Positions 17,029-24,305 of a stretch of 64,000 nt of DNA are shown piece after piece. The DNA is taken from positions 262,777-326,776 of the forward strand of contig JBEEGH010000005.1 of the NCBI GenBank assembly GCA_041166745.1. Direction: 5' to 3'. Each line of letters opens with the position of its first letter. The first letter of the stretch is position 1. The position numbers were made by a program, and so were the translations under genes. Under the pieces are notes generated by a model that saw nothing but the letters and a program-made list of their open reading frames with translations, searched no databases and had not been told where the DNA came from. This DNA comes from DASUCS01 sp041166745 (lineage in GTDB: Bacteria; Actinomycetota; Acidimicrobiia; Acidimicrobiales; JACDCH01).

Positions 17029-17732
17029 CACTTCGCGGTCGCAATCACGAGAGCGACGGTCTCCCCGACGACCGCGGCGGCACCGAGCACGTCGCCGGTG
17101 AATCCGCCGATCCGACGGCGGGCGAGAAGCACGACGACGAGCGCCCCGGCGAACACTGATGCGACCGCCGCTTCCTGGGGGCGTCCGCCGGCGAATGCCC
17201 CGAGCGAGACCGACCCGATGAGCCCGTAGAGGCCGATCGGCCGCCACGCGCTCCCAGCCACAGGCGATGCGAGCCCGTGCTCCCGTACGTAGCGAAACGC
17301 TCCGGAGATCACGGCCATCGTCGTACGCGACGCGCACCAGATGCCGGCGAGCAGCAAGACGCTCGGTTGCATCGACGCGAGGGCTGTGAACCGGAGACCG
17401 ATGGCGACGATGGCCACGGCGACGGCGTATGCGCCGACATCCGGTTGCCGCATCACTTCGAGGCGGCGCTCGAGCGTGAGGTGGGGGAGCAGGCCGTCGG
17501 CCGTGTCCATCAGGCCGTCAAGATGCAGCATCCCGGTGAGCGCGAGATCCGCGGCGACCACGAGCGCGGCCGCGACTGGCGCGGGCCAGAGCCGTTCCGC
17601 GCCCCACCACACGCCGCCGAGCACGGTGCCGATCAGCGCGCCCACCGCTGGGAACCATGCGAGCGTGCGCCGGTCGGGCGGTTCAGCTGTACCGACGGGC
17701 AACGGCGTGAGAAATGCGAGTGCCTTTCTCAC
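17025..17732 (-). CDS. cobS: Cobalamin synthase CobS (AdoCbi-GDP ribazoletransferase)
   Basis: 235 residues, multi-spanning membrane enzyme that joins alpha-ribazole (phosphate) to adenosylcobinamide-GDP, the last backbone step. The N-terminal ALAFLTPLPVG and the Asp-rich motif TGMLHLDGLMDTADGL are diagnostic, followed by about six hydrophobic helices. Start is the GTG at 17732, overlapping the cobU stop by four bases; the stop overlaps cbiB by four bases. Confidence 0.94.
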   Translation of the reverse strand: MRKALAFLTPLPVGTAEPPDRRTLAWFPAVGALIGTVLGGVWWGAERLWPAPVAAALVVAADLALTGMLHLDGLMDTADGLLPHLTLERRLEVMRQPDVGAYAVAVAIVAIGLRFTALASMQPSVLLLAGIWCASRTTMAVISGAFRYVREHGLASPVAGSAWRPIGLYGLIGSVSLGAFAGGRPQEAAVASVFAGALVVVLLARRRIGGFTGDVLGAAAVVGETVALVIATAKW

Positions 17733-18214
17733 AGCGGAAGTACCCGCCCGGCGATGACGAGCAAAACCTCGTCGGCGATGTCGGCGATGGCGCGGTTCAG
17801 CTCGCCGAGCGAGTCGCGAAAGCGCCGTCCGGCTGCCGTCGACGGATGGACGCCGAGACCCACCTCTTCAGAAACGACAACCGAATCTCCACCGCGACCC
17901 GTGAGCGCGTCGACGAGACCGTTGGCGTCGACGAGAAAGTCAGGATGGCCGGCGACCCAAGGTCCGAGTGCGTCGACGAGCGCCGTCCCTTCGTGGGCCG
18001 ATCGCAAGGCACCGACGAGGTCGAAGCTGGCCTCGATTGTCTTCCAATCAGACGGCCGACGATCTCGATGGGCCGCCACCCGCGCACCGAGCTCGTCGTC
18101 ATCGTCAACGACCGCCGTGGCGAAGTACAGAACCGGAGCGGGAAGCTGCGCGGCGATGCGCTCCCCGATCACGGACTTGCCGGAGCGCGCGCCTCCCAAT
18201 ACGAGCGTGATCAC
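17729..18214 (-). CDS. cobU: Adenosylcobinamide kinase/guanylyltransferase CobU
   Basis: 161 residues from the GTG at 18214 (GTGA overlap with cbiZ). P-loop GGARSGKS lies at residues 7-14, followed by AAHRDRRPSDWKTIE with the expected guanylylated His, and VVVSEEVGLGVHPSTAAGRRFRD. It phosphorylates adenosylcobinamide and transfers GMP to it. A little shorter than the usual ~180 residues; all motifs are present. An in-frame upstream extension overlaps cbiZ and is Arg-rich, so it is not coding. Confidence 0.93.
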   Translation of the reverse strand: MITLVLGGARSGKSVIGERIAAQLPAPVLYFATAVVDDDDELGARVAAHRDRRPSDWKTIEASFDLVGALRSAHEGTALVDALGPWVAGHPDFLVDANGLVDALTGRGGDSVVVSEEVGLGVHPSTAAGRRFRDSLGELNRAIADIADEVLLVIAGRVLPL

Positions 18215-18825
18215 CGAGCGCCCGCGACCACTGCGGCATGCGTGGCGCGCGCCAAGCGAGCACCCCATGTAGATCGGGGACCGCCGAACCTCTCGCTGTG
18301 ACCTGAATCGAGACAGGCGATGACAACGGCATCCGTTGCCGTGCCGGTGCCCTCGACTCCCGCGTCGAGGAGCGCTTGCGCCTTGGCTTCGGCGACCGTG
18401 GCGACCGCGTTCACGAGCGCCGCGGAGGTCAGGCAGGCGGGGATCCACGCGACGACGTTGATCGTGCCGACCAACTCCGCGGCCTCATCCGCCGCGGCGG
18501 CCCACATCGGCTGTCCGAGGCCGACGGTGACCACTGCGTCCACGCCGTTGTCGTTCACCTGTTGCGCGGCGCGGACGTCGGCCGCGGTCAACATCCCAGA
18601 GCCCTCGCCATGGAGCGTGAGCGCCGCGGCGATCTCGCTGACGTGCACATCGGGATCGTGACGGGAGTAGTCGGACGGCACGTGCGCGTTGAGCACCCAC
18701 GAGCGAAGGCCGATGCCGCCGCCATACGGGGCGGAGGAGATGACGCGTACGGGCGCGTCGAAGCGCCAGACGAGGACGGCGAGATCGCGATCGTCTTCGC
18801 GCCGCAAGCAAAGCTCCGGTGACAT
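18211..18825 (-). CDS. cbiZ: Adenosylcobinamide amidohydrolase CbiZ
   Basis: 204 residues. It shows the CbiZ signature pattern: ISSAPYGGGIGLRSWVLNA, DYSRHDPDVHVSEIAAAL, GSGMLTAADV and VTVGLGQPMWA. CbiZ removes the aminopropanol from adenosylcobinamide, giving adenosylcobyric acid, so that salvaged cobamides can be rebuilt with the preferred lower ligand. It is first in the operon, 29 bases from the divergent cobO. A candidate -10 TAACTT (rc 18839-18844) overlaps the cobO -10. No riboswitch is seen on this side. Confidence 0.93.
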   Translation of the reverse strand: MSPELCLRREDDRDLAVLVWRFDAPVRVISSAPYGGGIGLRSWVLNAHVPSDYSRHDPDVHVSEIAAALTLHGEGSGMLTAADVRAAQQVNDNGVDAVVTVGLGQPMWAAAADEAAELVGTINVVAWIPACLTSAALVNAVATVAEAKAQALLDAGVEGTGTATDAVVIACLDSGHSERFGGPRSTWGARLARATHAAVVAGAR

Positions 18826-18838
18826 CGGCGTGGAGGCG

Positions 18839-18848
18839 AAGTTAGCGT
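18839..18848. promoter_or_regulatory. Overlapping divergent -10 hexamers of cbiZ and cobO
   Basis: The ten bases AAGTTAGCGT hold TAGCGT for the plus strand (six bases before the cobO ATG) and, on the minus strand, TAACTT (13 bases before the cbiZ ATG). The two hexamers share the central TA at 18843-18844, so only one polymerase could occupy the site at a time. The gap between the genes is only 29 bases. Confidence 0.5.
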
Positions 18849-18854
18849 CCGACC

Positions 18855-19376
18855 ATGCCGCGTCAATCAGTCGTCGTCGTCAACACCGGAGAGGGCAAGG
18901 GGAAGTCGTCGTCCGCCTTTGGCGTGATGGGGCGGGGGTGGGCTCGCGGCTGGCGAGTGGCGGTCGTGCAGTTCATCAAGGCGGACAGCTGGAATACCGG
19001 TGAGAAGAAGCTCGCCGACCACCTCGGGATCGAATGGCACACGCTCGGCGACGGCTTCACCTGGGAATCGACCGACCTCGACGAGACGGCCGCCAAGGGC
19101 CGCGCCGCGTGGGAGTTCGCGAAGGAGACGCTGGCCGCGGGCGAGCACGATCTGCTGATCCTCGACGAGATGACCTATGCGATCACCTTCGGCTGGATCG
19201 ACGTGGACGACGTCGTCACGGCCATCCGCGACCGATCGCCCGGCGTCAACGTCGTCGTCACGGGTCGAGGCGCACCTGACGAGCTCATCGCGATCGCCGA
19301 CACGGTGACCGAGATGCGCAAGGTCAAGCACGCCTTCGACGCCGGCATCAAGGCCATCAAGGGCATCGAATACTGA
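18855..19376 (+). CDS. cobO: Cob(I)alamin/corrinoid adenosyltransferase CobO (BtuR type)
   Basis: 173 residues. P-loop TGEGKGKSSSA lies at residues 11-21, with the CobO segments QFIKADSWNTGEKK, LLILDEMTYAI and VVVTGRGAPDELI. It transfers the adenosyl group of ATP to Co(I) of corrinoids, making the adenosylated substrates used by CbiZ and CobU. Start ATG 18855 has TAGCGT six bases before it and no Shine-Dalgarno. It is followed directly by the cobalamin riboswitch and the BtuFCD importer. Confidence 0.95.
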   Translation: MPRQSVVVVNTGEGKGKSSSAFGVMGRGWARGWRVAVVQFIKADSWNTGEKKLADHLGIEWHTLGDGFTWESTDLDETAAKGRAAWEFAKETLAAGEHDLLILDEMTYAITFGWIDVDDVVTAIRDRSPGVNVVVTGRGAPDELIAIADTVTEMRKVKHAFDAGIKAIKGIEY

Positions 19377-19396
19377 CGACCGAGTAGGGTCACGTC

Positions 19397-19495
19397 CGTA
19401 CCGCTGGTTCAGCGAAGTCCGGTGTGATTCCGGCGCTGTCCCGCAGCTGTGAAGCCTCCTCGGAGGATGAGCCAGATCGCCTGGCCAGTGGTGCA
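19397..19495 (+). ncRNA. Cobalamin riboswitch aptamer
   Basis: The core reads GAAGTCCGGTGTGATTCCGG, CGCTGTCCCGCAGCTGT and later GCCAGATCGCCTGG (B12 box, about 19471-19484), all in the conserved order of adenosylcobalamin aptamers. A likely P1 pairs CCGCTGG (19401-19407) with CCAGTGG (19485-19491), one mismatch. It lies 21 bases after cobO and controls btuF-C-D rather than cobO. Confidence 0.93.
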
Positions 19496-19506
19496 CGACA
19501 ACAGCT

Positions 19507-19580
19507 CTCGAGGAAAAGGGCCGTTCGTGCGACAGGGCTTTTCCCCTGCCGTCGAGATCCCCGGACTCGAACAAAGGAGG
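19507..19580 (+). promoter_or_regulatory. Riboswitch expression platform and btuF ribosome site
   Basis: A bulged hairpin pairs CTCGAGGAAAAG (19507-19518) with CTTTTCC (19538-19544) and TCGAG (19552-19556). It is followed by a strong Shine-Dalgarno AAAGGAGG (19573-19580), seven bases before a TTG start. No T-run follows the hairpin, so control at translation is more likely than termination. CCTCC in the aptamer (19455-19459) could also pair with the GGAGG. Confidence 0.55.
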
Positions 19581-19587
19581 AAAAACC

Positions 19588-20451
19588 TTGCGTAGACGTC
19601 TCTTCGCTCTCTGCCTCGCGGTCGTGCTCATGGCCGCGTGCGGAAGCGATTCCAAACCCGCGGCGACCAGTTCGTCGTCATCGACTGCGTCCAAGCCCAC
19701 AAAGGTCGTTTCGCTGTCCGCAACCGCGACCGAGATGCTGTTCGCCATCGGCGCCGGCCCGCAGGTCATCGCGGTCGACGATCAGTCGAACTTCCCACCC
19801 GAGGCGCCCAAGACGGACCTCTCGGGCTTCACCCCGAACGTCGAAGCCATCGCCGGGTATCAGCCGGACCTCGTCGTGATTCCCAACGACACGGCAGGGC
19901 TGGTCGCGGGCCTGCAAAACCTGAAGATCGAGGTGCTCATACTCGGCCCGGCCAAGCAGTTGGCCGACTCGTACGACCAACTCGTGACCCTCGGCGCCAA
20001 GACCGGCCACCAGGACGAGGCGAACAAGGTGGTCGCCAAGATGAAATCCGACATCGAGGCGCTCGTGAAGTCGGTGCCGCAGCAGAAGGCTGGTCAGACC
20101 TACTACTACGAACTCGACAACACGTTCTTCACAGCGACGTCCAACACATTCATCGGAGCAGTGCTCAACGTCACCGGCTTGAAGAACATCGCCGACGCCG
20201 TCGATGACGGAACCGGGTTCCCGCAGCTGTCCGTGGAAAAGATCGTGTCCGCGAGTCCTGACTTCATCTTCCTGGCCGACACGAAGTGCTGCCAGCAGTC
20301 CAAGGACACCGTCAGCCAGCGAGCCGGATGGTCGACGATCTCGGCGGTGCAGAAGGGCCAGATCGTCGAGCTGGACGACGACGTCGCCTCACGTTGGGGG
20401 CCCCGGATCGTGGACCTGCTCCGAACGGTCGTGGAGGCTGTGAAGAAATGA
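19588..20451 (+). CDS. btuF: B12 ABC transporter substrate-binding lipoprotein BtuF
   Basis: 287 residues from a TTG start, chosen for the AAAGGAGG seven bases upstream. Signal peptide RRRLFALCLAVVLMAAC with lipobox LMAAC gives a lipid anchor at Cys18. The type III binding-protein fold follows (VVSLSATATEMLFAIGAGPQVIAVDD, FTPNVEAIAGYQPDLVVIPN, ADTKCCQQSKDTVSQRAGW). It should capture corrinoids outside the membrane and deliver them to BtuC. The weak TTG plus strong ribosome site fits riboswitch control of initiation. The stop overlaps btuC by four bases. Confidence 0.93.
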   Translation: MRRRLFALCLAVVLMAACGSDSKPAATSSSSSTASKPTKVVSLSATATEMLFAIGAGPQVIAVDDQSNFPPEAPKTDLSGFTPNVEAIAGYQPDLVVIPNDTAGLVAGLQNLKIEVLILGPAKQLADSYDQLVTLGAKTGHQDEANKVVAKMKSDIEALVKSVPQQKAGQTYYYELDNTFFTATSNTFIGAVLNVTGLKNIADAVDDGTGFPQLSVEKIVSASPDFIFLADTKCCQQSKDTVSQRAGWSTISAVQKGQIVELDDDVASRWGPRIVDLLRTVVEAVKK

Positions 20452-21503
20452 CGGTTGACCGCCCCCGAGGAACGACGCTGCGTCCCGGCGTCCTCCTCGG
20501 CGCGGTCATCACCGTTCTCGTGGTTTCGATGTTGGGCCTGATCATCGGGCCCACATCGATAAGCCCGTTCGACGCGTTACGGGAGGTGGCCAGCCACCTC
20601 CCGTTGCTGCACATCCGATCGCCGCTCCCGCCTGCACAGGCGGCGATCGTGTGGGATCTTCGTTTCCCACGAGTCGTGCTCGCGTTGCTCGTCGGGGGAC
20701 TGCTCGCGCTCTGCGGCGGTTCGTACCAAGGCGTGTTTCGGAACCCGCTCGCGGACCCGTACCTGCTCGGGGTTGCGGCCGGGGCCGGGTTCGGAGCGAC
20801 GCTCGCGATCGTGGCCGGGCTGCACAGCGGCGGTGGCGGATCCTCCGATCTCATTCCGCTGGCCGCCTTCGCGGGCGCGCTCTTCGCCGTGGCGATCACC
20901 TATGCAGTCGGTGCGACGGGGGACAGCCGGCGGTCGTCGGCCTCGCTCTTGCTCGCAGGGGTCGCCATCACGAGCCTGCTCACTGCGATGCAGACGTTCG
21001 TGCAGCAGCGCGAGAGCGACACCATCCGCGAGGTCTACTCGTGGATCCTGGGCCGACTCACGACCGCCGGTTGGCACGACGTGGTGCTGGTGCTGCCCTA
21101 TGCAATCGTGAGCTCGGCCGTGTTGCTGGCGCACCGGCGCACGCTCGACGTGTTGAGTGTCGGTGACGATGAAGCGGCCACGCTCGGTCTTCACACCAAT
21201 CGGGTTCGAGCGATTGTCGTCGTGGCCGCATCGCTGGGCACCGCAGCCGCCGTGTCGGTCAGCGGTCTCATCGGCTTTGTCGGGATCATCGTGCCCCACA
21301 CGATTCGCTTGCTCGGGGGCGCGAGCTACCGAGTGATCCTGCCGTTGTCGTTGCTGCTCGGCGGCGCGTTTCTCGTCGGCGCCGACATCGTTGCGCGTAC
21401 CGCGCTCGCGCCGGCGGAGGTTCCGATCGGGGTCATCACCGCGTTTTTCGGCGCGCCGTTCTTCGTGCTCGTGCTTCGGACGCGGCGCGTGGTGGCGACA
21501 TGA
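20448..21503 (+). CDS. btuC: B12 ABC transporter permease BtuC
   Basis: 351 residues of the FecCD/BtuC permease family with about ten membrane helices. Family segments: WDLRFPRVVLALLVGGLLALCGGSYQGVFRNPLADPYLLGVAAGA, DEAATLGLHT and SGLIGFVGIIVPHTIRLLGG. Start ATG 20448 lies in the ATGA overlap with btuF; an open in-frame extension inside btuF is excluded. With BtuD it forms the corrinoid import channel. Confidence 0.94.
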   Translation: MTVDRPRGTTLRPGVLLGAVITVLVVSMLGLIIGPTSISPFDALREVASHLPLLHIRSPLPPAQAAIVWDLRFPRVVLALLVGGLLALCGGSYQGVFRNPLADPYLLGVAAGAGFGATLAIVAGLHSGGGGSSDLIPLAAFAGALFAVAITYAVGATGDSRRSSASLLLAGVAITSLLTAMQTFVQQRESDTIREVYSWILGRLTTAGWHDVVLVLPYAIVSSAVLLAHRRTLDVLSVGDDEAATLGLHTNRVRAIVVVAASLGTAAAVSVSGLIGFVGIIVPHTIRLLGGASYRVILPLSLLLGGAFLVGADIVARTALAPAEVPIGVITAFFGAPFFVLVLRTRRVVAT

Positions 21504-22366
21504 CGGCTCGCATCTCCTGCCGCGGCGTGACGATCCGTTTGGGCGGACAACTGATCGTCGCCAATGTCGACATCGACGTTCCTGCGGGAGGATGGGTGTC
21601 GATCGTCGGGCCGAACGGCGCCGGCAAGACGACATTGCTACGGGCCGTCGCCGGCTTGGTGGCCTACGACGGCACCATTGAGGTCGCGGGCTCGTCGATG
21701 GCGTCGTTGTCGTCGCGGACGCGTGCTCGGACGGTGGCGGTGGTCCCGCAGGATCCAATCGTCCCGCTCGGCCTGAAGCTGCTCGACTACGTACTGCTCG
21801 GCCGGACGAGTCACATCAGTCGGTTCGGAGTCGAGGGCGCGCTCGACTTGGCCGTTGCTCGAGACGTGTTGCAGCAGCTCGAATTGAGTCCGCTCGCGCA
21901 ACGGCGCATCGAGACGCTCTCGGGTGGCGAGCGACAGCGCACGGTGCTCGCCCGGGCGCTCGCACAGGAGGCCCCCGTGTTGCTGCTCGACGAGCCCACG
22001 ACGGCGCTCGACATTGGGCATCAGCAGGAGGTCCTCGACCTCGTCGACGAGCTGCGACGAGATCGCGGGCTGACCGTGCTGTCGACGATGCACGACCTCA
22101 CGCTGGCGGCGCAGTATGCCGAATCGCTCGTCCTGCTCGATCGAGGCGAGGTGATGACCTCGGGTACCCCGGACGAGGTACTCACCGAAGAGAACCTCAG
22201 TCGGTACTACAACGCCCGAGTGCGCGTGGTGCGCGAGGGCGGGACGATCGTGATCGTGCCGCTGCGCTCGTCAGTTGAGAGGGATGAGCTCGATCGACAC
22301 CGTGTAGTGCTCGACGACATCCATGCGGATGTCGACGCCGAGGCCCGGTCCGGTCGGCACCGGTAG
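21500..22366 (+). CDS. btuD: B12 ABC transporter ATPase BtuD
   Basis: 288 residues. Walker A GPNGAGKTT near 37, signature LSGGERQR near 140, Walker B VLLLDEPTTALD near 158 and an H-loop His in STMHDLT. It powers BtuC. The conserved domain ends near residue 255 (IVIVPLR); the last ~30 residues are polar and are encoded opposite the 3' end of the convergent MenC-like gene, a 96-base tail-to-tail overlap. The extra tail is probably not functional. Confidence 0.94.
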   Translation: MTARISCRGVTIRLGGQLIVANVDIDVPAGGWVSIVGPNGAGKTTLLRAVAGLVAYDGTIEVAGSSMASLSSRTRARTVAVVPQDPIVPLGLKLLDYVLLGRTSHISRFGVEGALDLAVARDVLQQLELSPLAQRRIETLSGGERQRTVLARALAQEAPVLLLDEPTTALDIGHQQEVLDLVDELRRDRGLTVLSTMHDLTLAAQYAESLVLLDRGEVMTSGTPDEVLTEENLSRYYNARVRVVREGGTIVIVPLRSSVERDELDRHRVVLDDIHADVDAEARSGRHR

Positions 22367-23290
22367 CCGTCCGTCTTCGTCGAGCACGAACGGCGGCGTG
22401 ATGTCGTGCTCCCAGTAACGATCTGATGCCGATAGGTCCGCGGGCAGGGTGAACCCCGGCAGCGACGCCAGCGCCAGCGCCGCCGCCCGTCCGATCCCGG
22501 TTTCCAACATCCCGCCGACCTTCGCGCCCACGCCCGCGGCCACGCACAGCTCCTGCGCCTCCTTGGCGATCACCAGGCCACCGAGACGCGACGCCTTGAT
22601 ACACGCGATGTCCACGGCGCCGAGCGCGAGTGCCGAATCGAGCGCGCCGAGCGAGGAGATCGATTCGTCGAGACACACCGGTGTCTGTAGACGCTCCGCA
22701 AGGGCTGCATGCCCCGTCAGGTCGTCGGCGCCCAACGGCTGTTCGATCAATACGAGCTGGAGCTCGTCGAGGTCGTCGAGCAGCTCCGGGCACGTCGCGA
22801 AGGAGCCGTTGGCGTCGAGCTGCATCCCGATCAGCGAGATCGGCAGCGGCGGGGGCAGGTGATCAGGAGCGACCTTGAGCTTCAGCGACCGGTAGCCGGC
22901 TTCTACGAACTCCGTGACGTCGTCCTCGAACCCGGCGGTCGCCGTTGCGTCGATCTTGTCGCGGGTCCCGCCGAGATGGCTGGCGAGCGACACACCCTGC
23001 GCGCGCAGACTCGCATCGAGTTGCGCCATCTCGAGCGCCGCTCTCGCCATCGGGTGACCGGAGACGGAGGAGCCGACGGCCAACATCGGGATCACCGAGC
23101 ACGCGGACTCGACGCTCTCGTACCAGTACGTCGGGACCTCCTCTGCCGCGCACTCGCCCCAACCCTCGCCGTCCTCACCGATGACGCGCACGAGGAGTAC
23201 GGACCGATGGACGACCATGCCGTGCGCGGTCGCGAACGGCCGCCGCAACGGCAACCGCACGACTCGTAGCTCGACGGCGTCGATACGCAC
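22271..23290 (-). CDS. menC: Enolase-superfamily protein, MenC (o-succinylbenzoate synthase)-like
   Basis: 339 residues from a GTG at 23290. It has the muconate lactonising/OSBS layout: capping domain, then a barrel with the KxK pair (SLKLKV), metal ligands in QLDANGSF, LIEQPL and CLDES, and the second Lys in ACIKASRLGG. In menaquinone synthesis OSBS dehydrates SHCHC, but related enzymes racemise N-acylamino acids, and no other men gene is here, so the exact activity is uncertain. It lies ten bases after the F420-type oxidoreductase gene. Confidence 0.8.
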   Translation of the reverse strand: MRIDAVELRVVRLPLRRPFATAHGMVVHRSVLLVRVIGEDGEGWGECAAEEVPTYWYESVESACSVIPMLAVGSSVSGHPMARAALEMAQLDASLRAQGVSLASHLGGTRDKIDATATAGFEDDVTEFVEAGYRSLKLKVAPDHLPPPLPISLIGMQLDANGSFATCPELLDDLDELQLVLIEQPLGADDLTGHAALAERLQTPVCLDESISSLGALDSALALGAVDIACIKASRLGGLVIAKEAQELCVAAGVGAKVGGMLETGIGRAAALALASLPGFTLPADLSASDRYWEHDITPPFVLDEDGRLPVPTGPGLGVDIRMDVVEHYTVSIELIPLN

Positions 23291-23300
23291 CCGGGTGACG

Positions 23301-24239
23301 TCAGGTGCCAGTGAGCTGAGCGACGACCGGGGCCATCGCCTCCATGCCGTCTTTCTGCAGCACGAAGTACGAGATGCCCCAGCGCTCGCGCGCGGCGCGC
23401 AACTTGTCGCAGATCTCGTCGACCGTGCCGAACCATGCGTAGGGCAACTCGAGGGCTTCCTCCGGGGTCACGCCGAACGCGGGGGCAAGGTTCTCGGCCA
23501 GCCCGCGGGCGTCGTCGGTGATCATTCCAAAGAAGACGAGGATGTTCAGCTCGAGCTCGTCGAAACGTGCTCCTGCGGCGTCGCGGACCCACTGCACCTT
23601 CTCGTCGACCCGCGATGCCACTGCATCCTTCCCGGCGTCCGCGGTGATCTCACCGGCCGTCAACTGTGGGTTGATCCCGACGATGTCGGCGTTCTGCGCG
23701 GCGATACGGAGCACCTTGGGACCACCACCGCCGATGAGGATCGGCGGGTGGGGTTGCTGCAGCGGCTTGGGCAGGCCGTCGAGACCATCGATCGTGTAGT
23801 GCTCGCCTTTGAAGCTGAACGGGCCAGGAGCCCAGAGCCCGCGGAACACCTCCAGGGCCTCGACCATCTTCGCGATGCGGACCCCGTCGCGCTCCTTGGG
23901 GATGCCGGACTGCTCGTAGTCGGTGGTCATCCACCCGGCGCCGAGCCCGAACTCGACCCGACCTCCCGACAGCACGTCGATCGTCGCGATCTCCTTGGCC
24001 AAGACCACCGGGTGCTTGTAGTCGTTGTCGAAGACCAAAGCGCCTACCCGGAGATCTGTGGTCGCATCGGCGGCGGCCATCATCGCCGGCACCGGTGCCA
24101 GCTGGTCGCCGAAGTGGTCGGGGAGGAACAGCGAGCTGTACCCCAAGTCTTCAGCCTTGCGGGCCAGCGCGGCCCACTCCGGCCCGCTGCCCACATTCGA
24201 CGCTTGGACGCCGAAACGGAATGTTCTCGGATGTGCCAC
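23301..24239 (-). CDS. F420-type luciferase-like oxidoreductase
   Basis: 312 residues, luciferase-like monooxygenase fold: FRFGVQASNVGSGPEWAALARKAEDLGYSSLFLPDHF, GRVEFGLGAGWMTTDYEQSGIP and PHPPILIGGGGPKVLRIAAQNADIVGIN. This matches the actinobacterial F420-dependent LLM group and has a same-length paralogue at 47139-48077. The substrate is unknown and F420 use is inferred from the family. Start is GTG 24239; TAACTT (rc 24248-24253) eight bases before it suggests a leaderless message. Confidence 0.88.
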   Translation of the reverse strand: MAHPRTFRFGVQASNVGSGPEWAALARKAEDLGYSSLFLPDHFGDQLAPVPAMMAAADATTDLRVGALVFDNDYKHPVVLAKEIATIDVLSGGRVEFGLGAGWMTTDYEQSGIPKERDGVRIAKMVEALEVFRGLWAPGPFSFKGEHYTIDGLDGLPKPLQQPHPPILIGGGGPKVLRIAAQNADIVGINPQLTAGEITADAGKDAVASRVDEKVQWVRDAAGARFDELELNILVFFGMITDDARGLAENLAPAFGVTPEEALELPYAWFGTVDEICDKLRAARERWGISYFVLQKDGMEAMAPVVAQLTGT

Positions 24240-24305
24240 GGCGCGGAAAGTTACTGCCGGTCCGCGTGTCGGGCCCTATCGGCGCGCCACTAACGTCGGG
24301 GCCGC

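Noticed and set aside
23181..24293. Long plus-strand frame opposite the F420-type oxidoreductase
   Set aside because: The opposite strand carries a clear luciferase-like protein; this frame has no recognisable motif.
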